Below are positions 19,721 through 25,679 of a stretch of 30,898 nt of DNA, in pieces. Position 1 is the stretch's first letter; the number at the start of each line of letters is the position of its first letter. The notes beneath the pieces are model-generated. The model had not been told where the DNA came from, made no database searches, and saw only the letters and a list, made by a program, of their open reading frames with translations. The translations under genes and the position numbers were made by a program. The stretch comes from a virus. The DNA is taken from the IMG/VR virus record IMGVR_UViG_3300032268_000862, positions 1-30,898 of that record. One strand, 5' to 3'.

Positions 19721-20589
19721 GTACGATTGTCGTTCCGAAAGAGATCGAGGGCCTCCCGATCATCGCCTCCGTCTCCGGAGGGAAAGACTCGACCGCCCTC
19801 GTCCTGGCTCTGAGGGAGGCCGGTCTCGACTTCCGGATGGTCTTCGCCGACACCGGATGGGAGGCTCCAGAGACCTACGACTACGTAGAGATGCTCCGTC
19901 AGAAGGTCGGCCCGATAGACGTGGTCGGGGCCCCTGGCGGCATGGAAGAGAGGGCGCGGCACCGTGCAGGGTTCCCGGCTCGGATGCAGCGTTGGTGTAC
20001 CCGAGAGTTGAAGATCAAGCCGATCCAGGATTATCACAGGGCCGCGGGCGACGACGCGGTCTCCGCGGTGGGAGTCAGGGCAGACGAGAGTGAGTCTCGA
20101 TCAAGGATGCCCGAACTCGAAGATTCTCACGAATGGGGCGGGTACGTCTGGCGTCCCCTGATTCGATGGACGATCGAGGACGTCATCCTGATCCTTCGTC
20201 GGAACGGTGTTCCGATGAACGCGCTCTACCATCGCGGGCATAGTCGGGTCGGGTGCTTCCCGTGCATCTTTTCGACGAAGGAGGAGATCCGGCTCATCTC
20301 AGAACACTCGCCAGAGACGATTGATCGAATCCGACGGCTAGAAGCGGAGACGACCGAGATCAGGGCACAGAGAAATGCGGAGAAGCCAGGGAGGTACGCT
20401 CACAACGAATCGACGTTTTTCCAGACCCGCGTCCCTGGTTTGATCATGGGCATCGACGATATCGTGGCTTGGTCGAAGACCTCCAGGGGGGGACACCAGT
20501 TGCCGCTCCTGCAAGAGCCCCCAAGCGGGGGGTGTTTCCGTTGGGGGCTCTGCGAGTCTCCGACCAAGAAGACCGAGGAGAGCGAGTGA
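19717..20589 (+). CDS. PAPS-reductase/DndC-like PP-loop enzyme
   Basis: A 290-residue adenine-nucleotide alpha-hydrolase superfamily protein. The PP-loop is S20-G-G-K-D-S25, followed by F-A-D-T-G-W-E. Further family features are R-W-C94-T-R-E-L-K-I-K-P, V-G-V-R-A-D-E-S and R-P-L-I-R-W-T. Cysteines C94, C180 and C183 (G-C-F-P-C), C273 and C279 could hold an Fe-S cluster or zinc, as in DndC-like enzymes. Members activate a substrate by adenylation, for example for sulphur transfer. Phage versions often lie next to ParB-like genes, as here, and are suspected in DNA modification. ATG 19717 overlaps the MT-A70 stop. The actual substrate is unknown. Confidence 0.82.
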   Translation: MSTIVVPKEIEGLPIIASVSGGKDSTALVLALREAGLDFRMVFADTGWEAPETYDYVEMLRQKVGPIDVVGAPGGMEERARHRAGFPARMQRWCTRELKIKPIQDYHRAAGDDAVSAVGVRADESESRSRMPELEDSHEWGGYVWRPLIRWTIEDVILILRRNGVPMNALYHRGHSRVGCFPCIFSTKEEIRLISEHSPETIDRIRRLEAETTEIRAQRNAEKPGRYAHNESTFFQTRVPGLIMGIDDIVAWSKTSRGGHQLPLLQEPPSGGCFRWGLCESPTKKTEESE

Positions 20590-21416
20590 TGCCGAAGGAG
20601 AGAGAGAAGATCCACGCCCAGTTGGAGCCGCTCGCGGTCCAGATCTCGACGCTCGTCCCGGACCCTCACAACGCGAGGAAGCACGACGCGAGGAACGTCG
20701 ACGCGATCGCCGAGAGCCTCCGGGAGCACGGGCAGAGGAAGCCGGTCGTCGCCCAGAAGGTCGGCGACACGCTCGTGGTCCGAGCCGGGAACGGGACGCT
20801 CCAGGCGGCGAAGAAGCTCGGCTGGAAGCGGCTCGCGGTACTCGTCGTCGAGGAGGACGACCGAGAGGCGACGCGGTTCGCCCTCCGGGACAATCGGACG
20901 GCGGAGCTTGCGGAGTGGGACGACGAGGCCCTCCGGAAGGCCCTTCGGGAGTGCGCGGAGAACGAGGCCGAGATCGCGGCTCTCGGCTGGAATCCGGACG
21001 AGTTCCAGGTCGAGGAGGGTCAGGCGTCACCCGCTGACACCTCGACCAGCGACTCGCCTTACACGGCGAAGATCAAGGCCCCGATCTACGAGCCGACCGG
21101 GGCGAAGCCAAGTACGGATATGCTCTTCGACCGCGGGAAGACGGACCGTCTTCTGGCAGAGATTGCCTCGGCGGACCTCCCGGATAAGGTGCGCTCGTTC
21201 CTGCGCTTCGCGGCCGAAAGGCACACGGTCTTCAACTACCGGCAAATCGCCGAGTTCTACGCTCACGCGGACGAAAAGACGCAGGGCCTCATGGAGGCGT
21301 CCGCCCTCGTGATTATCGACTTCGACAAGGCGATCGAGCACGGGTTCGTGAGACTGACGGAGCGGCTCGGGAACATCGTCGGCCTGACCCCGAGCGAGGA
21401 CGAGAGCGATGCGTGA
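20589..21416 (+). CDS. ParB-like protein with extra C-terminal domain
   Basis: A 275-residue protein. Residues 15-115 form a ParB/Srx-like nuclease or NTPase fold: L-V-P-D-P-H-N-A-R-K-H, I-A-E-S-L-R-E-H-G-Q-R-K-P-V-V, R-A-G-N-G-T-L-Q-A-A-K-K-L-G-W and D-N-R-T-A-E-L-A-E-W. After a linker rich in S, T and D (about 140-157) comes a separate domain of about 115 residues with Y-E-P-T-G-A-K-P-S, F-L-R-F-A-A-E-R-H-T-V-F-N-Y-R-Q-I-A-E-F-Y-A-H and A-L-V-I-I-D-F-D-K-A-I. Many phage ParB-like proteins serve as DNA-modification or substrate adaptors rather than partition proteins. ATG overlaps the previous stop by one base; the gene overlaps the next by 8. Confidence 0.75.
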   Translation: MPKEREKIHAQLEPLAVQISTLVPDPHNARKHDARNVDAIAESLREHGQRKPVVAQKVGDTLVVRAGNGTLQAAKKLGWKRLAVLVVEEDDREATRFALRDNRTAELAEWDDEALRKALRECAENEAEIAALGWNPDEFQVEEGQASPADTSTSDSPYTAKIKAPIYEPTGAKPSTDMLFDRGKTDRLLAEIASADLPDKVRSFLRFAAERHTVFNYRQIAEFYAHADEKTQGLMEASALVIIDFDKAIEHGFVRLTERLGNIVGLTPSEDESDA

Positions 21417-22272
21417 CGACTTCTGCGTCTTCATCCTGACGCACGGAAGGCCTGACAACGTCCGCACCTACAACACGCTTATGCGGCTCGGGTACACGGG
21501 CAAACTTTTCTTCGTCATCGACGACGAAGACAAGACGGGCCCGGAGTACGTCAAGCGGTACGGCCAAGAGAGGGTTCTCGTCTTCGACAAGGCTGCCGCA
21601 GCAGCGAAGACCGACCAGGGAGACAACTTCCGAGGCCGAGGCACGGTCCTCTTCGCTCGCAATGTTTGCTTCGACCTCGCGGTTCAAGTCGGGTGCAGGT
21701 ACTTCCTCCAGTTTGACGACGATTATACGGGTTTTATGCTCAGAAGGGACGGCCTGGGTCAATACGGCTATTGGAGGCTCCAGGACGGGAAGATCAACGA
21801 GGCGATCTCCGCGATGCTCGACTTCTTCATCGCCACGCCTACGCAGTCGATCGCAATGTCTCAGGGCGGCGACTGGATCGGAGGGCAGACCTCGTCAGGG
21901 ATGCGACGGAAGGCGATGAACTCGTTCTTCTGTGACACAGGCCGTCGCTTCGACTTCGTCGGCCGATTGAACGACGACGTGAACACCTACGTCACTCTCG
22001 GCTCGCGGGGCGCTCTCTTCCTGACCGTGATGCAGATCCAACTTGTCCAGATGCCGACGCAGTCGCAGTCGGGCGGTCTGACCGAGGCCTACCTTGACGC
22101 GGGAACCTACGTCAAAAGCTTCTACACGGTGATGATGGATCCGAGTTCCGTGAAGATCGGCTGGATTGGAGACGGGCACGACCGGATCCACCACGAGATC
22201 GACTGGCCCAGGGCCGTCCCTCAGATCCTCAGAGAGACTTTCCGGAAGGCGAAGCGAGAGGTGAAGGCATGA
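21409..22272 (+). CDS. TAGT/GREB1-like glycosyltransferase
   Basis: A 287-residue GT-A-like protein. Visible motifs: F-I-L-T-H-G-R-P15-D, L-G-Y-T-G-K-L-F-F-V-I-D-D-E-D (27-41), a following R-G-T-V-L-F-A-R-N-V-C-F-D and the metal-binding F-D103-D-D-Y106. This pattern matches the TET/JBP-associated glycosyltransferases (TAGT, related to the C-terminus of eukaryotic GREB1), which are believed to glycosylate hydroxymethylated bases in phage DNA. The second half has S-G-M-R-R-K-A-M-N-S-F and R-L-N-D-D-V-N-T-Y. Base use is clearly less GC-rich than in neighbouring genes, suggesting a different origin. It overlaps the ParB-like gene by 8 bases. No oxidising enzyme for a base is visible in this window. 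Confidence 0.72.
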   Translation: MRDDFCVFILTHGRPDNVRTYNTLMRLGYTGKLFFVIDDEDKTGPEYVKRYGQERVLVFDKAAAAAKTDQGDNFRGRGTVLFARNVCFDLAVQVGCRYFLQFDDDYTGFMLRRDGLGQYGYWRLQDGKINEAISAMLDFFIATPTQSIAMSQGGDWIGGQTSSGMRRKAMNSFFCDTGRRFDFVGRLNDDVNTYVTLGSRGALFLTVMQIQLVQMPTQSQSGGLTEAYLDAGTYVKSFYTVMMDPSSVKIGWIGDGHDRIHHEIDWPRAVPQILRETFRKAKREVKA

Positions 22273-22622
22273 GAACGATCGCCCGTTGGCAGGAGGAGAT
22301 CCACGCCCTCGCCGTCTCGAAGGGCTGGTGGTCCGACCCGGACTCCGGAGAGCCTGTCGATCCCGTCCTCCGAATCCCCGAAGCTCTCTGCCTTGTCCAC
22401 TCCGAGGTCTCCGAGGCCCTGGAGGAGTACCGGCGCGGCAAGCTGGACCCGTACCTCGGGATCGGAGGCAAGCCCGAGGGCTTCGCGGTCGAGGTCGCCG
22501 ACGCGGTCATCCGCCTCCTCGACCTCTGCGGCGCTCTCGGGATCGACCTCGAAGAGGCGATGGAGCGGAAGCACGCCTACAACCAGACCCGACCCTACCG
22601 GCACGGTGGAAAGCGGGCGTGA
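22269..22622 (+). CDS. MazG-like nucleotide pyrophosphohydrolase
   Basis: A 117-residue protein starting at ATG 22269 (ATGA overlap). The helical MazG core is seen as L-V-H-S-E-V-S-E-A-L-E-E-Y-R-R-G and K-P-E-G-F-A-V-E-V-A-D-A-V-I-R-L-L-D, giving the E-x-x-E and E-x-x-D metal ligands, and it ends with Y-N-Q-T-R-P-Y-R-H-G-G-K, a tail found in many phage members. Such enzymes hydrolyse (d)NTPs to monophosphates. In a modification island it could remove competing unmodified or toxic nucleotides, or adjust (p)ppGpp-like signals; both are inference. Its codon use is typical of the GC-rich part of the genome. Confidence 0.82.
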   Translation: MRTIARWQEEIHALAVSKGWWSDPDSGEPVDPVLRIPEALCLVHSEVSEALEEYRRGKLDPYLGIGGKPEGFAVEVADAVIRLLDLCGALGIDLEEAMERKHAYNQTRPYRHGGKRA

Positions 22623-23314
22623 TTCCGCTCTTCGTGGGCGAGCATCCTCCTCCCGGCGCTCCCTGGGCCGAACCCTGGGAGGGAGAGAGCGGGACGAGGC
22701 TCGCCCTCCTCGCTGGCCTGGAGACGAGGCAGGATCTCCTCGACCTGATCGAGGGGGCCCATCTCGTCGACCGGCCTTCCGAGTCCAGAATGGTCCTCCG
22801 AGACGCGGCGGCGACCCTCGCTCAGAGAGCCGGAGACCATCCACTCGTCCTCTGCGGCTGCAAGGTCGCCTGGGCCTTCGGGGTCGACCCTCGGGCCTAC
22901 CGGCTCCGCTGGACCTGGGCCGAGGTCGGAGGGCGGACTCTGAGGGTCTCCGCCTTTCCGTTTCCGAGCGGTCGGTGCCCTACGATCTGCAATCCTGCGT
23001 TCCGTCTCTCCGCCCGGGGCTTCTTGCGCGAAACGCTCGGAATTCCGATTGCGGGACGTTACGAGACGTTACACTTTTCTGGCGTGCGGTTGACGCTTCC
23101 GGACCCGGACGAGACTCTCCTGGACTACGAGGCGGCGGCTCGCCTCCTGGGGTGCTCGGTCGGGGCTCTCCGGGTCAGGGTCCACCGAGGGATTGTCCCG
23201 GTGATCCGCATGGGCCCGAGGACGGTCCGGTTCAGGGAGCGGGACCTCCGGGCGTGGCTTCGACGAGTGACGGTCCTGCCCGCAGTCGGCAGGAAGAAGG
23301 CGGAGGCGAGGTGA
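22619..23314 (+). CDS. Uracil-DNA-glycosylase-fold protein fused to helix-turn-helix
   Basis: A 231-residue, two-domain protein starting at GTG 22619 (GTGA overlap). Residues 1-141 follow the UDG-superfamily pattern: P-L-F-V-G7-E-H-P-P-P-G, G-E-S-G-T-R-L-A-L-L-A-G-L, V-L-C-G-C-K-V-A-W-A-F-G and F-P-F115-P-S-G118. In related phage proteins the last motif reads P-H-P-S-G; here the histidine is phenylalanine. Residues 167-215 (L-D-Y-E-A-A-A-R-L-L-G-C-S...R-F-R-E-R-D-L-R-A-W-L) are an excisionase/MerR-like helix-turn-helix. It might bind or edit a modified base rather than remove uracil. The frame is in order and complete; the UDG call rests on a pattern match by eye. Confidence 0.65.
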   Translation: MIPLFVGEHPPPGAPWAEPWEGESGTRLALLAGLETRQDLLDLIEGAHLVDRPSESRMVLRDAAATLAQRAGDHPLVLCGCKVAWAFGVDPRAYRLRWTWAEVGGRTLRVSAFPFPSGRCPTICNPAFRLSARGFLRETLGIPIAGRYETLHFSGVRLTLPDPDETLLDYEAAARLLGCSVGALRVRVHRGIVPVIRMGPRTVRFRERDLRAWLRRVTVLPAVGRKKAEAR

Positions 23315-23754
23315 GCACGAGAACGGCGACGAGAGTCTCCCACCAGAAGAGGGAGGCGATGGTCTCTCTCGCGGCGGACGGGCTCTCGAATCGGCAGATC
23401 GGGGAGAGGCTCCAGACCGCGGAAAGGACCGTCTACGACGTCCTCCGGACCGAGGACGCGAGGGCGGAAATTAGGGAAGCCCGGGAGGCCCGGGTCGCCC
23501 GAGCCAAGGCCCGCCTAGAGTTCCTCGCCGACGCGGCGATCGGGGCCCTTGGTCAGGCGATCGTCGGGAGCCACGAGTCGAAGATCCGCCTCGCGGCGGC
23601 AGACTCGATCCTCGACCGCATCGGCCTGACGCGGAGCGTCAAGACGGAAAGCGTCACCCGCCACGCCTCCGGAGGGGGAGACGGCTTCGGTTCGAGGTCA
23701 GAAGAGGACCTCCGTTTCTTCGTCGAGTTCGGCCGCTGGCCCGAGGAGACGTGA
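23311..23754 (+). CDS. terS: Terminase small subunit (HTH)
   Basis: A 147-residue protein starting at GTG 23311, overlapping the previous stop. Residues 17-45 form a helix-turn-helix (M-V-S-L-A-A-D-G-L-S-N-R-Q-I-G-E-R-L...R-T-V-Y-D-V-L), followed by a basic helix (R-V-A-R-A-K-A-R-L-E-F-L-A-D-A-A) and A-L-G-Q-A-I-V-G-S-H-E-S-K-I-R-L-A-A-A-D. This is the layout of small terminases: DNA recognition, then oligomerisation. It sits directly before the large subunit, the standard order. It selects phage DNA for packaging. The role follows mostly from position; the HTH is visible. Confidence 0.7.
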   Translation: MSTRTATRVSHQKREAMVSLAADGLSNRQIGERLQTAERTVYDVLRTEDARAEIREAREARVARAKARLEFLADAAIGALGQAIVGSHESKIRLAAADSILDRIGLTRSVKTESVTRHASGGGDGFGSRSEEDLRFFVEFGRWPEET

Positions 23755-25232
23755 CCTCCTGGGCCGCTCGGGCGAGAGCCCGGAAGGAACTCCTCCTCCG
23801 CTCGTGCCGGAGGTCGGCCTCGGCCTTCATCGAGTACGCGCTCTCCCACGAGAAGACCGGGAAGAGACTCCAGAACGCGGCTCACCACGTCGAGTGGCAA
23901 GCCTTTCTCGATGCGAACGACCGAGCGGTGCTCTGGGCCCCGGTCGAGCACGGGAAAACCCAGCAGATCGCGATTGGGCGCGTCCTCTGGCTCCTCGGGA
24001 ACGACCCGTCGAGGCGTCTCGCCTTGGTCTCGAACACGTCATCCCAGGGGGCGAAGCTCATCGCGTCGATCAAGGCCCACATCGAAAGGAACGAGCGCGT
24101 TCACGAGGTCTTCCCTCACCTCCGGCAGAGCCCGCACGAGGAGGACCCGTGGCACGCGACGGCGATCACGGTCGAGCGCGCTACGATCGCGAAGGACCCG
24201 AGCGTCCAGGCCCTCGGGGTCGGAGGCCCGATCGTCGGCTCTCGCCTCGACGGCGCGATCCTCGACGACGTCCTCGACTTCGAGAACACCCGGACGGCCG
24301 ACCAGATGGGCAAGCTCGAAGACTGGTTCGACTCTACGCTCTCGACCCGCGTGGTCGAGGGCGGCTTCATTCACGCGATCAACACGCCCTGGCATCCCGA
24401 GGACCTCTCGCACCGTCTCGCGAAGCGTCCGGGCTACCAGAGTCGACGCTACTCGGCGATCGAGAACCCGTCCGACCCTCCGGACCTCTGGCGGCCGCTC
24501 TGGCCCGAGCAGTTCTCCGTGGAGCGTCTGAAGCTCATTCAATCGGGGACGACGGGCCCGAACTTCTCCCGGAAGTACCTCTGCGAGGTGCGGTCGGATT
24601 CGGCCTCTCGCTTCTCCCAGGCGTGGCTCGACTCGATGGTCTCGGCCGGTCGAGGCTGGGGGACCTACCGTCGAGCCCCGGTCTCGGGCGGGAAGCTCTG
24701 GCCTTGCTTCACCGGGGTGGACCTCGGGATCGGCGAGAGCGCACAGCACGGGCTGACCGTTCTGTTCACGATTGCCCTCGAACCGACCGGGAGGAGGAGG
24801 CGGATCGTGGTCGAGATCCAGAGCGGACGCTGGACCGCTCCGGAGATCGTCTCCCGGCTCCAGGACGTCCAGGCTCGCTACCAGAGCCTGATCCTCGTCG
24901 AGAGCAACGGGGCCCAGAAGTTCCTCGTCCAGTTCGCGAGCGACCGGCACCTCCCGGTCCGACCCTTCTTCACGACGGCCCAGAACAAGTTCTCCGAGTC
25001 TTTCGGCGTCGAAAGCCTTGCGGTCGAGATGCGGAACAACCTCTGGGTGGTCCCGAGCGGAGAGCAGGGCGACGACGTCGGCTCCGAGGCCCGGGAGTGG
25101 ATGCGGGAGGCCCTCTTCTACTCGCCCGAGGCTCACACCGGGGACCGGCTGATGGCGTCCTGGTTCGCGAGAGAAGGGGCCCGTCAGTACGCTCCGACGG
25201 TCTTCGGCCAGCACAACCTCCAGGCTAGGTGA
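23751..25232 (+). CDS. terL: Terminase large subunit
   Basis: A 493-residue protein from GTG 23751 (GTGA overlap). The ATPase half has an unusual Walker A (A63-P-V-E-H-G-K-T70) and Walker B G-A-I-L-D172-D173. The nuclease half starts with F-T-G-V-D325-L-G-I-G-E. The Walker A with E-H-G before K-T is a recognised variant among terminase motors. Size and order are normal for a packaging motor that cuts concatemers and pumps DNA into heads. It lies after terS, but the portal comes only after three intervening genes (25229-28857). Confidence 0.88.
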   Translation: MTSWAARARARKELLLRSCRRSASAFIEYALSHEKTGKRLQNAAHHVEWQAFLDANDRAVLWAPVEHGKTQQIAIGRVLWLLGNDPSRRLALVSNTSSQGAKLIASIKAHIERNERVHEVFPHLRQSPHEEDPWHATAITVERATIAKDPSVQALGVGGPIVGSRLDGAILDDVLDFENTRTADQMGKLEDWFDSTLSTRVVEGGFIHAINTPWHPEDLSHRLAKRPGYQSRRYSAIENPSDPPDLWRPLWPEQFSVERLKLIQSGTTGPNFSRKYLCEVRSDSASRFSQAWLDSMVSAGRGWGTYRRAPVSGGKLWPCFTGVDLGIGESAQHGLTVLFTIALEPTGRRRRIVVEIQSGRWTAPEIVSRLQDVQARYQSLILVESNGAQKFLVQFASDRHLPVRPFFTTAQNKFSESFGVESLAVEMRNNLWVVPSGEQGDDVGSEAREWMREALFYSPEAHTGDRLMASWFAREGARQYAPTVFGQHNLQAR

Positions 25233-25678
25233 CTCGCTCTTCCGGTCGCGCTACGCTCTCGGCCATGTTCTTCCCTGCCGTCGCCTCCTCGTCCCCGGGC
25301 CTCGTCGGGCCCGATCCCGTCGCCTCTCCCGGCGACGTCCCCTCGGAGTTGCTCCTCCGCTTTCCGGCGATCATGCCGGGGACGAGCGTCTCTCCGGTCT
25401 CGGCCCACCTTGTCCTCGACGCTCCGGCGGCCGAGACGATCACGGTCGACCTCTACGTTCTCGACGAGGCGACCGACGTCGACCAGACCCAGGACGACCC
25501 GACGGCGGCCCTCGCGTCTCGTCGGTTCTACCTCTGGGACTCGGCGGTGACGTTGACGGGCGGGACTGTCACGGCGATTACGGTCGCGGGCGTCGCGGCC
25601 GTTCTGGGCTCGGTCTACGTTCGGCCGACGGCGGACACTCTGGCGGCGGATCGGACGATCCGCGGATCGGTGGCCTGA
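25229..25678 (+). CDS. Unknown virion-type protein
   Basis: A protein of 149 residues from GTG 25229 (GTGA overlap with terL), or 137 residues from ATG 25265. The ATG has no ribosome site, but a TACGCT at 25252-25257 with GTGACT 17 bp upstream lies just before it, so a leaderless start is conceivable. The sequence is beta-rich (V-S-A-H-L-V-L-D-A-P-A-A-E-T-I-T-V-D-L-Y-V-L-D, then A-V-T-L-T-G-G-T-V-T-A-I-T-V-A-G). No family is recognised. It lies directly before two receptor-binding-type genes and may be a fibre connector or head-tail protein. Start choice is uncertain. Confidence 0.55.
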   Translation: MTRSSGRATLSAMFFPAVASSSPGLVGPDPVASPGDVPSELLLRFPAIMPGTSVSPVSAHLVLDAPAAETITVDLYVLDEATDVDQTQDDPTAALASRRFYLWDSAVTLTGGTVTAITVAGVAAVLGSVYVRPTADTLAADRTIRGSVA

Positions 25679-25679
25679 C

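Noticed and set aside
19717-20589. Phosphorothioation (Dnd) system
   Set aside because: Only a DndC-like protein is present; DndB, DndD, DndE and the desulphurase were not seen.
20589-21416. Plasmid-type partition ParB indicating a phage-plasmid
   Set aside because: There is no ParA-type ATPase or parS-like repeat, and the gene is embedded among modification genes, where ParB-like domains are known to serve other roles.
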